DNA of 64,000 nt from Chromatiaceae bacterium (GTDB lineage Bacteria > Pseudomonadota > Gammaproteobacteria > Chromatiales > Chromatiaceae). Each line of letters opens with the position of its first letter. Position 1 is the stretch's first letter. The notes under the pieces are model-generated. The model had not been told where the DNA came from. It did not search any database and was given only the letters and a program-made list of their open reading frames with translations. Below are positions 1-8,582 of this stretch, piece after piece. The stretch spans positions 1 through 64,000 of the forward strand of contig JACDZG010000021.1 of assembly GCA_013426805.1 (NCBI GenBank), written 5' to 3'. The position numbers were made by a program, and so were the translations under genes.

Positions 1-172
1 TATGACGAACGGATATAGGTCGTCGGTCCGCGCAGCGGACTCTACGGATCAATGGCTTGCCGTAGGGTCCGCTGTGCGGACCAAACTATGACGAACTGAT
101 ATAGGTCGTCGGTCCGCACAGCGGACCCTACGGATCAATGGTTCGGCGTAGGGTCCGCTGTGCGGACCAAAC
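1..172. repeat. Two tandem 86-bp palindromic repeat units
   Basis: Two near-identical 86-bp units lie head to tail (1-86 and 87-172). Each starts with TATGACGAAC and ends with GCGGACCAAAC. In the second unit a 21-bp arm at 111-131 is perfectly inverted at 148-168 around a 16-base loop. Each arm is itself a small palindrome (GGTCCGC aca GCGGACC). The first unit has a few mismatches in its left arm. The block ends 45 bases before the start codon of the large ATPase gene, so a transcript reading into that gene could carry these hairpins. It looks like a dispersed genomic palindrome family rather than CRISPR, since there is no unique spacer between copies. Confidence 0.85.
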
Positions 173-217
173 TACTTTTGTAGTGGTTGGCAGATCAGAG
201 GCAAACGGAGGTTGGCA

Positions 218-3200
218 ATGCAGATCGGTGATGTCGTTCATTTTGAAGAAGGACAGTTCTTCAACGGCGCGGTGCAGCTCGGTTGGGTACTCGATGAGCC
301 CGAGTTGGCGCAGGTGGTCGCGCGCGCCTTCGTTTTCCATGGGCCTCGCTATCATGGTGCGGGCACCGCGGAGCAGGATGGCATCGCCGCTGCGTATCGG
401 CTGAAGGACACCGCCGGCTTTGTTTGCGACCTCCTGCGCGTCATGGGGGCGGCGGCGAGCGGCCAAGAAACCAATCCCTACTGGTTGGCAGTGGCCGGGT
501 ACGGGTCCGGCAAGTCGCATTTGTCGGTCACTATCGCGGCATTGCTCGCGGATCCGGATAGCGCGACCGCGGCTCATATACTGGCTCAGGTTGGCAGTGC
601 CGACGCCGACTTGGGCGCGGACCTGGGCCGACGCCTCACCGCACTCGGCAAGCCGGTCCTGGTGCTGCCGCTCGACGGTTCTAAGGGGTTCCACCTGGGT
701 GCCGCGCTGAGCCGGGTGGTCTTGACGCGGCTCGCGGCGGCCGGCGTCGATGCGGATGCGATCCGTGCGCTGTCACCCCGGTTTCAGACCGCCGAACAAT
801 TCGTCGAGCGCAACTTCGCGTTCCGCACCGACGCCTTGTCAGCGGTATTGCCTGGTCGAGATGCAGCAACCATCTGCGCAGCGTTGCGGGACCAGGACGA
901 AGGTGTATTCGACGCCGTCAACGCTGTCTACTTGGAGGCGAATGGACACCCGATTCCTATAGAAGGCCAGGAGTCCGCGCAGGATCTGATGGATGCCCTG
1001 GCCCGTATCTACTGCGGCGAGGATGGACCCTTCTCACAAATCCTGATCCTGTTCGATGAGTTGGGCCTCTATCTGGAACATGCGGCGGATCATCCGGAGC
1101 GGGCCGGGGCGCGGGTATTGCAGGAGATCTTCCAGGGTGTGCAGAATAACCACAACAAGGTCCAGTTCGTCGGGTTTATCCAATACGAGCTAAAGGCGTA
1201 TCTGAAGCGCTTTAGCTCATCAGATCTCAAAGAATTGCAGCGGTACATCACGCGCTTCGACGCGGCCGAGAAGTGCTATCTCTCGACCAATCTGGAGACC
1301 CTCTTCGCCCACCTGATCCACAAGGATGAGGCTGCGCTCAATGCGCTCTGGGGACGCGCCGATCCGGCGGACCAGGGGCGCCAAACTTGGCAGCGGCTGT
1401 CTGCCGCGCTACCCGGATTCGACCGGGTCGCGGTCTGGAGCGACGAGGGCCAGTTTACCCGTGTGATCCTGCGCGGTTGCTGGCCGCTGCACCCGCTGGC
1501 GGTGTGGTTTCTCACCCGCCAGCACGATCTGGTACAGCAGCGTTCGGCGCTTGCGTTCGTCAAAGACGTGACGGAACGTTTGCGTGATCAGCCCGCCTTG
1601 GACGGCACCCGCTTACGGCAGATCGGTGCCGCCGGACTGGTGCTGGACTACATGCTGCCGGACCTGGTGGCCGCGGAGCGGGGGGGCGGCGGGACTGTTG
1701 CCGAGACCCTTCAAGGGCTACTCACCAAGTATTCGGCGATCCTCGATGACCCCCAGCGACTGGTCTTGGCGGGCATCGCGGTACTGGACAAGGCACACAT
1801 TGGACGCCGGAGCCAACCCACGGTCAATGCGCTGCTGTGCGAGGCAACGACGCTGGACGAAACGCTGGTTAGCGCCACGCTATCCGCGCTCTCGGCGCTG
1901 GGCGCTGCCGAGTGGAATCCTGACCTGCAGCGCTACGAACTGCTGAGCGACGGCGCGAGCCGAGCCCAATTCGAGCATTGGCTGCGAAGTCAACGACAGG
2001 CGATGTCCGCCGACGCTATCCGCCAGGTGTTCGTTAGTCCGGAGGCAGCGGATTGCCCGACTGGAGACATCCGGCCTGATTTTGACCGAGTCCATGACAT
2101 CCGGACGCCGGACTGGATCTTCAGCGCGCGTCACGCCCACCTCGGCATCATTGAAAACCTGATCCGACTGGCGTTCGACGAGTGGCGCCAGGCGACCCTG
2201 CCGACGGATGCCAAGGGCAAGCTGCTCTATCTCTTTCTGCATGAGGACGACGACCCCCTGGAGGCGGACCAGCGCGTGGCGGCGTGCTTCGACCTGGAAT
2301 TGCGGCGCTGCCAGCTTGACCAAGCCCCGATTTGGGTGATCCTGATCGCGGATCGACAGGGCCGCATCGCCGATCACTTGGCGCGGTTGGTCATCCTCAA
2401 TGGGAAGGTGTCCTCCGCTGACCAGGAGAGCTTCCGCCGTTTCATCCCCGATGAGCGTGAGCGCAGTCGGTTCGTCTTAAAGGAGACGGTGCAGGATGCC
2501 CTGATGGAAAGGCGCTATCGGATTGCCGGCTTTACTGAGCCGCCCGGTGATCGCCTCGCCGAGACCGCGGGTAAGATATTTTCGACGATCTATCCGAAGA
2601 CACCGCCCTTCCCGTTCGATGGCTTCAGCACGGCCAACGGCGGCGGCGCGCGCGATGCGGTTGAGGTGGCCAAGGCACTGATGGCGGGCGGCGTGAATTA
2701 TCCATGGATCCAATCCAAATCGACTCAGTTGCGTAATCGTATTGAATCGGTGCTCAACCAGAGTTGGCAGGTACTGAATGCGAATGGCGAGCCGGGTGTC
2801 CCTAGAGCGCCGTTGCTGAAGGCATTGATCGAGGAGATGGAGCAGGCACACGAGCGTGATCCGTCGTGTACGCTCTTGGCGACTTACCGACAGCTCATCG
2901 GTCCGCCCTACGGCTTAAACGCGTCATCGGCGGCCATACTGCTTGGCTTGTTCTTGGGTTTGCGCCATCCCCAGCGCGCTGTTGAATATGCCGGGCAGCA
3001 AGTGCTTCCCGCCAACTGGATCGCGCAGGTATTTTCAAATCGGTCCGGTCGGCATCACTTTGACGAGGTGACGCTGGGGGCCGCGACATTACGATTCTTC
3101 GATGGGGATGTGGAAGCGCAGTGGCGGGTGTTTCTGGATGAGTGGGAAGCGGTGGAACGCTACGACACGAAGTTGACATACGCCCGAAAGGCGAAAGAGA

Positions 3201-4705
3201 CACTTGTTGTCAAACCGCTGCCGCCGACCCTGGCGCTGGACTACACCCGTCTGCACGCGGATGCCGATCAGGCAGCCGTGCGGATTGGGGAGATGCAGCG
3301 CGTGATCAGCAAGTTGCAGGAGGAAATCGAACGGGCGGTCAGGAGTGCTAGTGTTCCGCACGCACTACAGTACGGCGCTAAGGCTCTGGAACTGAGTCGA
3401 AAACTGGCCACCGAACAGCTATGGCCAAGGAGCCTGGAAAAAGAGTTTGTCGCATTCGCCGAGATTGCCGAGGAGTTAGTCGCCAGCGAGGTCGCGAACT
3501 GGGTGCCGGGGCGGATTTGCCATAATCCACAGCAGGTCAATGAATTCCGGCGCCGTACCGAGTCTGAGGCATCCTGGCTGACCGCGCTGGGGTTCGTTGC
3601 GCAAGCGCAGGCACTGACCGCGCAGGCGCAACGCTCCATTGCGAGGGTGGAGGAGCTTCAGCGGCATACGTTGACACTGGCCAAGTGTGAAGACTACCCA
3701 CGCCAGCCGAACCCAATGAAGTCCACATCCGTGCTCCAACTGCGTGCGGAAGTCGATCAAGGTGATGAACTCGCCGCAAGCCTGCAGTCTATCCAGGCGT
3801 TAGCTACAGCCGAAAAGGATGCGCATATCAGTCTGATCCGGCGCCGCCAAGCGCAGTTGAAGGAGGCCATCGCGCAACGTGAAACTGAGCTTGGAAGGCT
3901 CGATGACCTGCGACTCGACAGCGAGGAAAGTGTGCGAGAGGCGCTGGCGACCGTCGAACGTCTACGGCAAGTTTTCGCCGGGACGAAGCACGAGGGCGCG
4001 ATGATCAACGATCTGGCCATCGTGCTCAACCGCCTATTGGCAGACGTTCAATCTTGGGAATCCGGCAGCGTCAGCGTCGAACGCCTGGCCGAGATCCTGC
4101 TTACGCTTGCCAAGCATCAAGTGGCTGATTTCCGCTGCTGGGCGGAACAAGGCGACATCGAGCCGCCGCCGCAGTGGGACTTGGACGCAATTTACCGCTC
4201 GCTGGTGAACGAGCGCGTCGCCGCGGCCAGCCGACGGTCCGCGGACTGGCTACGGCCAAGGACCGCGGGGGAGGGCAGCATCGCAACGCTGGACTTGGTC
4301 GCCTGTGCTTCGCTGGAGCGCGAGCTGATCGAGGCGCCGGCCTATCTCGCGGACGCTGACCGAGCGGAAGCGATCCGCCTGCATGAAGCGGTGCAACAGC
4401 GTCAAGCACAATTGCTCGAAAAGGAGCGATTTCAGCAGATGGCAGGGTGGCAGCGCCACTTCGTGGAGTTCAGCGACGTGATCACGCTCGACCGCCCGAC
4501 GGTTGAGCATTTGTTTAGTCTATTGGACAGTCCTCCCTGTCCCCTGCGATCGGAAGAACTGTCATGGCAGCGTGAAGTCGCGACCCGTCTGACGGCTCGC
4601 CTGGACGAACTCAGCCTTGATGACCTCGTCGCCCGCATCGAGCGCCTATCGCCGCTCATGCGCCTGGCATTATTCGACCGGCTGTCTCGATTGATGACGT
4701 CGTAG
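218..4705 (+). CDS. Large P-loop ATPase, BrxC/PglY-like (1495 aa)
   Basis: A very large cytoplasmic ATP-binding protein. A Walker A motif, AGYGSGKS, lies near residues 93-100 and a Walker B-type ILILFDELG near 275-283, followed by an arginine/phenylalanine-rich segment (QFVGFIQYELKAYLKR). The middle and C-terminal thirds are long helical, partly coiled-coil regions rich in Q, E and R. Size and order resemble the large ATPases of BREX-type systems (BrxC/PglY), but that assignment is by general pattern, not by alignment. ATG at 218 is chosen because GGAGG sits about 7 bases upstream; an in-frame TTG lies at 212. No methyltransferase, PglZ phosphatase or Lon-like BREX partner lies in the window, so this is not a standard BREX locus. 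The next same-strand genes encode membrane proteins of a probable shared system. Confidence 0.6.
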   Translation: MQIGDVVHFEEGQFFNGAVQLGWVLDEPELAQVVARAFVFHGPRYHGAGTAEQDGIAAAYRLKDTAGFVCDLLRVMGAAASGQETNPYWLAVAGYGSGKSHLSVTIAALLADPDSATAAHILAQVGSADADLGADLGRRLTALGKPVLVLPLDGSKGFHLGAALSRVVLTRLAAAGVDADAIRALSPRFQTAEQFVERNFAFRTDALSAVLPGRDAATICAALRDQDEGVFDAVNAVYLEANGHPIPIEGQESAQDLMDALARIYCGEDGPFSQILILFDELGLYLEHAADHPERAGARVLQEIFQGVQNNHNKVQFVGFIQYELKAYLKRFSSSDLKELQRYITRFDAAEKCYLSTNLETLFAHLIHKDEAALNALWGRADPADQGRQTWQRLSAALPGFDRVAVWSDEGQFTRVILRGCWPLHPLAVWFLTRQHDLVQQRSALAFVKDVTERLRDQPALDGTRLRQIGAAGLVLDYMLPDLVAAERGGGGTVAETLQGLLTKYSAILDDPQRLVLAGIAVLDKAHIGRRSQPTVNALLCEATTLDETLVSATLSALSALGAAEWNPDLQRYELLSDGASRAQFEHWLRSQRQAMSADAIRQVFVSPEAADCPTGDIRPDFDRVHDIRTPDWIFSARHAHLGIIENLIRLAFDEWRQATLPTDAKGKLLYLFLHEDDDPLEADQRVAACFDLELRRCQLDQAPIWVILIADRQGRIADHLARLVILNGKVSSADQESFRRFIPDERERSRFVLKETVQDALMERRYRIAGFTEPPGDRLAETAGKIFSTIYPKTPPFPFDGFSTANGGGARDAVEVAKALMAGGVNYPWIQSKSTQLRNRIESVLNQSWQVLNANGEPGVPRAPLLKALIEEMEQAHERDPSCTLLATYRQLIGPPYGLNASSAAILLGLFLGLRHPQRAVEYAGQQVLPANWIAQVFSNRSGRHHFDEVTLGAATLRFFDGDVEAQWRVFLDEWEAVERYDTKLTYARKAKETLVVKPLPPTLALDYTRLHADADQAAVRIGEMQRVISKLQEEIERAVRSASVPHALQYGAKALELSRKLATEQLWPRSLEKEFVAFAEIAEELVASEVANWVPGRICHNPQQVNEFRRRTESEASWLTALGFVAQAQALTAQAQRSIARVEELQRHTLTLAKCEDYPRQPNPMKSTSVLQLRAEVDQGDELAASLQSIQALATAEKDAHISLIRRRQAQLKEAIAQRETELGRLDDLRLDSEESVREALATVERLRQVFAGTKHEGAMINDLAIVLNRLLADVQSWESGSVSVERLAEILLTLAKHQVADFRCWAEQGDIEPPPQWDLDAIYRSLVNERVAAASRRSADWLRPRTAGEGSIATLDLVACASLERELIEAPAYLADADRAEAIRLHEAVQQRQAQLLEKERFQQMAGWQRHFVEFSDVITLDRPTVEHLFSLLDSPPCPLRSEELSWQREVATRLTARLDELSLDDLVARIERLSPLMRLALFDRLSRLMTS

Positions 4706-4795
4706 CCCACCAACTCGATCCGATCGGGCAGGGAGTGATCTGTGTCCGGTCCGCCGACACGCCTCGCAAACCCGACCGCTGACCCGTTCTTGAGG

Positions 4796-5410
4796 TTACC
4801 GCCCCATCAATCGCGCCAGCCCGTCCCAGCCGAGTTGCACGGCGAACAGCGCGAGTACGATCCCTAAGGCGCGACAGGCCAGGCGGTATCCCCCGCCGGT
4901 CAGACCCCGCCCCCAACGCGCGGTGAGCAGCGCCAGCACCACCTTGGTGCCGACGAGCAGTGTATAGAAGGCCAACAGGAACCACAGGGCCAACCAGGGA
5001 GATCGGTCCGCGGCGGCGGCCAGCAGCGGGCCGCCGAGGGTGATCCAGAACAGCCAGGGGTGTGGGCTCAGCAGGTTGACCGCGATGCCCCGCCCGAGCG
5101 CGCCGCCGGCTTCGGCACCGCCCGGTGTGGGCAGTACGGCGCGCCATTGCGCGAGCGCCAGGTGTGCGACCACCAAGGCTCCGCCCAACGACAGCGTGGC
5201 CAACCAGGGGGACCGGGGGTCAAGGCTGCCGGCCAGGCCCCAACTGAGTGCGACGATCGGCGTGTCGGTGAGCAGCGGGGCGAGCGCCACGCGGATTCCG
5301 GCGGACGCACCGCCGCGCAGGCTCTCGGTCATCACCAGGGCGAGCAGGGGGCCTGGCGCGAGTCCCGCGCCGAGGCCGAGCAGGACTGCTTGCAGAGTCA
5401 TCGCGAACAT
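4796..5410 (-). CDS. LysE-family amino-acid exporter
   Basis: A 204-aa inner-membrane protein of about six hydrophobic segments. The N-terminal stretch GLGAGLAPGPLLALVMTESL matches the LysE/RhtB pattern (a glycine-rich first helix followed by APGP). Family members export amino acids or related small molecules by proton antiport; the substrate cannot be told from sequence. Length is normal for the family. Two starts are possible, the ATG at 5410 or an ATG three codons later. The gene is on the opposite strand to its neighbours and interrupts the run of probable system genes, so I read it as a bystander. Confidence 0.85.
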   Translation of the reverse strand: MFAMTLQAVLLGLGAGLAPGPLLALVMTESLRGGASAGIRVALAPLLTDTPIVALSWGLAGSLDPRSPWLATLSLGGALVVAHLALAQWRAVLPTPGGAEAGGALGRGIAVNLLSPHPWLFWITLGGPLLAAAADRSPWLALWFLLAFYTLLVGTKVVLALLTARWGRGLTGGGYRLACRALGIVLALFAVQLGWDGLARLMGR

Positions 5411-5589
5411 GCTGATGGAAGCGCTGTCGGTCGTCGGTTTTTTGGGGTTAGCGGTGATCGCCGCAATCAGGATTTGCCACGGGTTCCGTCAACAGGCCCT
5501 GTCCAACACCCAGGCGGCTGAGGATAGGCTTCCGCCGCGGCGCCGCGCCGGGGCTTGCCCGCTGACATGAATGGTTTCATAGTACAGCT

Positions 5590-5994
5590 ATGACTTCTGT
5601 TGTCGCACTCTACGATGCCCTGACCGCGGCCCCCGACGATCGCGCCCGTGCCCGGGTGATCGCCGAGGCGTTCGAGCGTCTGGAAGAACGCTATCCCCAC
5701 CTGCCGGATTTGGCCACTCAAGGCCATGTGCGGGAGGCCGAGTTGCGTCTGCAGAAGGAGATCGCGCAGGTGCATGCCGAGTTGAAACTCGACATCGAGC
5801 AGGTGCGCAGCGATCTGCGGGCCACTGAACTGAGCCTGAAAAAGGACATCGAGCAATTACGGGCCGAACTCAAGCTCGATATCGAGCGGGTCCGCGGCGA
5901 GGTGGCGCGCACCAAGATCGACTTGCTGAAATGGATCGTTCCGCTGATGTTTGCGCAAGTGGCCGCCATCGCTGCCTTGGTGAAGCTCCTCTGA
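5590..5994 (+). CDS. Coiled-coil protein with C-terminal membrane anchor
   Basis: A 134-aa protein. Residues 1-45 look like a small helical domain. Residues about 46-110 form a regular heptad coiled coil with repeated LKLDIEQVR / LKLDIERVR blocks. The last 20 residues (WIVPLMFAQVAAIAALVKLL) make one membrane helix ending at the C-terminus. This resembles DUF1640/CCDC90-like tail-anchored proteins and would place the coiled coil in the cytoplasm. There is no strong ribosome binding site in front of the ATG. It precedes the tubulin-like gene on the same strand by 84 bases and may be co-transcribed with it. Its function is unknown; a tether or oligomerising role is inference. Confidence 0.7.
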   Translation: MTSVVALYDALTAAPDDRARARVIAEAFERLEERYPHLPDLATQGHVREAELRLQKEIAQVHAELKLDIEQVRSDLRATELSLKKDIEQLRAELKLDIERVRGEVARTKIDLLKWIVPLMFAQVAAIAALVKLL

Positions 5995-6078
5995 ATTGAG
6001 GCTCCAGGTTGCACATCCGGGCCGCCTGACGCGGAACCAGCCCCCGCCGGTATCAGCTGACGAGCCAGACCAGGGACC

Positions 6079-8511
6079 ATGCCCAGACGCACACTCTTGA
6101 TTGGTTACGGCGGATTCGGTCTGGATGCCATGCAGCGGCTGCTGCATCAATCCGCGCTGCGCGGCGTGCTGCGCTGGCGCGAGACGCAGACCGGCGGGGT
6201 CGCCTCGGCCCAGCGTCAGCTCGAAGATCTGGGTTTGCTGGCGCTGCCCGACCCATTCGACGGCGCGGTCGGCACCGCCGCCCAGGCCGCGGCCGGTGCG
6301 CCCCAGTTCCTGACCGACCTCTACCGCCAGATCAAAGTGCTGCCGGCCGATGCGTCGGCTGTCGAGGGTGGGGTCGCGCACTGGGTGCGGCGCGCGGCCG
6401 ATGCGCTCATGGCGCAGGGCGCCTTCGATCAGGGCGACCTGGTGGGGCTCGACCTGATCGTCCTGGCGCGTCCGACCGTCCCCGAGACCATCCCCCATCT
6501 GGACATCCTGCTCCAAGATATCCTGAAAACACTCGCCGACTCGCGCTTCTTCCAGGTTGCGGTGCAGGGCGCGGAGAATCTCAACTGTATCCTGGTGCTG
6601 GACTTCGACGACTATTGGCTGGGCGCCGGCGCACCGGAGGCGGTCGCCACTGCCGAAGGGTTGCGCGCGGCCTTGCGCAATTCCATGCTGGGCTGGGAGC
6701 GCCGACAGGCCCAGCGGCTGGCGGCGGTCGACCGCTGTTATCTGGTGGACGGCCGCACGGCGATGGGTCATCGTCCGCCGCCGGTGCGGCTCGATGAGGT
6801 GGTGCTGTTTCTCGAACTGCTGTTGTTCGAGGGGCTGCGCGCCGTCAGGCAGGGGCTCTTTCAGCAGCAGTCACTGGCCCAGCCCATTACCGCGACCTTT
6901 GGTATCCGTCTCCTGGAAGAAAGCACCCTGGTGCTGAGCCGCGAGGCGGCGGCGACCTTCGGACGGCGCTGGCTGGATGCCCTGATCGGGGATCAGGAGC
7001 AGTGCCCGGACCGCGCGGCCCGGCGGGTGCAGGAGACCCTGGAACCCTATCGCCGCCGGACCATCGAGCAGGGTATCGACGATGCCCGTCTGGAACAGTT
7101 GTTCGCGGTCGGCGGCACCCGGTTGACCCAGGCGCTGATGGCGGTGCCGGACCGGCAGGCGGCGGACTGGCCGGAGCGCCTCCGGGCCGTTTTCGAGCGC
7201 GAGCGCCAAGCCCTGGCGCAGACGCTGGACCGCGCCGGCTGGGAGATCGTCAGCGCGCTCAAGAAGGCGCACTTTCAGGACCTGGATCAGCAGGTCGCGG
7301 CGGCGGTCGAGGCCGATCTGCATGACGCGCGCGCCCCGGCCTCGCTGCGCCTGGTGCGCGAGGCGATCGACAGTCTGCACGATGAGGGCCGTCTGGGGTC
7401 TGACGGCTTGTTCCCGGAGGCCGCGGTCGACGCCGATCCGCTGCGGCGCCTGCGGCTGCTGCACCGGCGCTATCGTGATCACTCCGACGAATGGCTGGCC
7501 CGTCAGGGCCGCGCGCTGCAATGGTTCTGGCCGCTGTTCGCGCTGGTGCTCGCACTCGGCCTGGCACCCCTGTCGGTGCGGGTGGCGGGTCAGCTCAAAC
7601 CGCCCGGTCCGACCTGGCTGAATGGCTGGCTCGATCAGGCGGTGACCACGCTGCACACGGTCAATCAGCCGCTGCTCTGGACGCTGGTGTGGCTGCCGCT
7701 GCTGTGGCTGCTGTTGGCGCTGCTGATTCAACCGCTGATCACCGCCCGCATCGCGCGCGCCCAGCGCTTTTTCACCAGCGCCGAGCGCGGACGCTTTCAT
7801 GACCATATTCGCGACCTGCTGGCGCCGCTGCGCGAGTCTTTGCTGGAGCGCGTGCGCCGTAACATCCGCTCCAGTCTCGCCAACGACCTGCAGAAAACCC
7901 TGAGCCGCATCGGCGAGCGGCTCGCCGAGCGCGGGCGGGAGATGGACTGGCTGCGCCGTCAGCTCAACGAGTTTCTGCGGCTCAGCAGCCAGCCGACCAC
8001 CCCGGTGCGCAAATGGGTCAGCCGCGACGGCGCGCTGGAGACCATGCTGGAGGCCAATCCGCCGATCCGCGACCGCATCTGCTATCGACAGGAAGCGCTG
8101 CCCCAGCCCTTCGCCGGCTGGAACGCGCACTTTTGCGATGCCTTCCTCGACCCGCTGCGCTTCATCGACAGTCTGAGCAAGCCCTATGCGGACGGCTATG
8201 AGCACGCCTTGCAGCGGCGTGATGCCGGTGAGGATCTGCCGCTGCGCCGCCGCGAACTGATCGATTTCATCGACCATAGCCGTCTGGCGCCGGCCTGCCG
8301 GTTCATGCAGGACACCGGCGTCACCGATGAGCAGCGCTGGTGCATCACCGCGCAGCGCTGGCGCAGGGTGCCGGGCATGGTCGAAGAATTGAACAATCGG
8401 CTCGGGATCATCGCCGAGGACATCATCCCGGCCCGCGATCACGCGCGGGTCTATCTGCTGGTGCTGCAAACCGGGGTGGCGGCGGTGAACCTGGAGCGGG
8501 AGCAGGTATGA
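6079..8511 (+). CDS. Membrane protein with tubulin-like N-terminal domain
   Basis: An 810-aa protein. Residues 5-18 read TLLIGYGGFGLDAM, a beta strand followed by a glycine-rich loop and helix, as at the start of bacterial tubulin-like (Tubulin_2-type) and other Rossmann-like nucleotide-binding proteins. I do not see a canonical tubulin/FtsZ signature GGGTGTG, so GTP binding is unproven. Two strong membrane helices lie near residues 478-503 and 531-558 with a short loop between. The C-terminal 250 residues are highly charged and helical (for example RRNIRSSLANDLQKTLSRIG). Both ends are therefore probably cytoplasmic. The stop codon overlaps the ATG of a 24-codon ORF (ATGA), which in turn overlaps the next large gene, indicating tight translational coupling. 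Confidence 0.5.
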   Translation: MPRRTLLIGYGGFGLDAMQRLLHQSALRGVLRWRETQTGGVASAQRQLEDLGLLALPDPFDGAVGTAAQAAAGAPQFLTDLYRQIKVLPADASAVEGGVAHWVRRAADALMAQGAFDQGDLVGLDLIVLARPTVPETIPHLDILLQDILKTLADSRFFQVAVQGAENLNCILVLDFDDYWLGAGAPEAVATAEGLRAALRNSMLGWERRQAQRLAAVDRCYLVDGRTAMGHRPPPVRLDEVVLFLELLLFEGLRAVRQGLFQQQSLAQPITATFGIRLLEESTLVLSREAAATFGRRWLDALIGDQEQCPDRAARRVQETLEPYRRRTIEQGIDDARLEQLFAVGGTRLTQALMAVPDRQAADWPERLRAVFERERQALAQTLDRAGWEIVSALKKAHFQDLDQQVAAAVEADLHDARAPASLRLVREAIDSLHDEGRLGSDGLFPEAAVDADPLRRLRLLHRRYRDHSDEWLARQGRALQWFWPLFALVLALGLAPLSVRVAGQLKPPGPTWLNGWLDQAVTTLHTVNQPLLWTLVWLPLLWLLLALLIQPLITARIARAQRFFTSAERGRFHDHIRDLLAPLRESLLERVRRNIRSSLANDLQKTLSRIGERLAERGREMDWLRRQLNEFLRLSSQPTTPVRKWVSRDGALETMLEANPPIRDRICYRQEALPQPFAGWNAHFCDAFLDPLRFIDSLSKPYADGYEHALQRRDAGEDLPLRRRELIDFIDHSRLAPACRFMQDTGVTDEQRWCITAQRWRRVPGMVEELNNRLGIIAEDIIPARDHARVYLLVLQTGVAAVNLEREQV

Positions 8512-8582
8512 GTCAAGCCGCGCGCTTATCGGCCGGGTCGCCCCGCGGCGCGACGCCGCTTCCCTGGGGGTGGGGCCAATGA
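8508..8582 (+). CDS. 24-codon ORF coupling two large genes
   Basis: A mini-ORF that begins MSQAARLSAGSPRG and ends in WGWGQ. Its ATG overlaps the TGA of the tubulin-like gene (ATGA at 8508-8511) and its TGA overlaps the ATG of the next gene (ATGA at 8579-8582). A purine-rich GGAGCGGGAGCAGG precedes it. The double 4-base overlap suggests that ribosomes pass from one long gene to the next through this short frame. Whether the peptide itself has a role is unknown; its composition is unremarkable. It could also be a chance frame filling a 67-base gap. Confidence 0.45.
   Translation: MSQAARLSAGSPRGATPLPWGWGQ

Noticed and set aside
1-172. CRISPR array at the left end
   Set aside because: Only two units placed directly next to each other with no unique spacers; palindromic repeat family instead.
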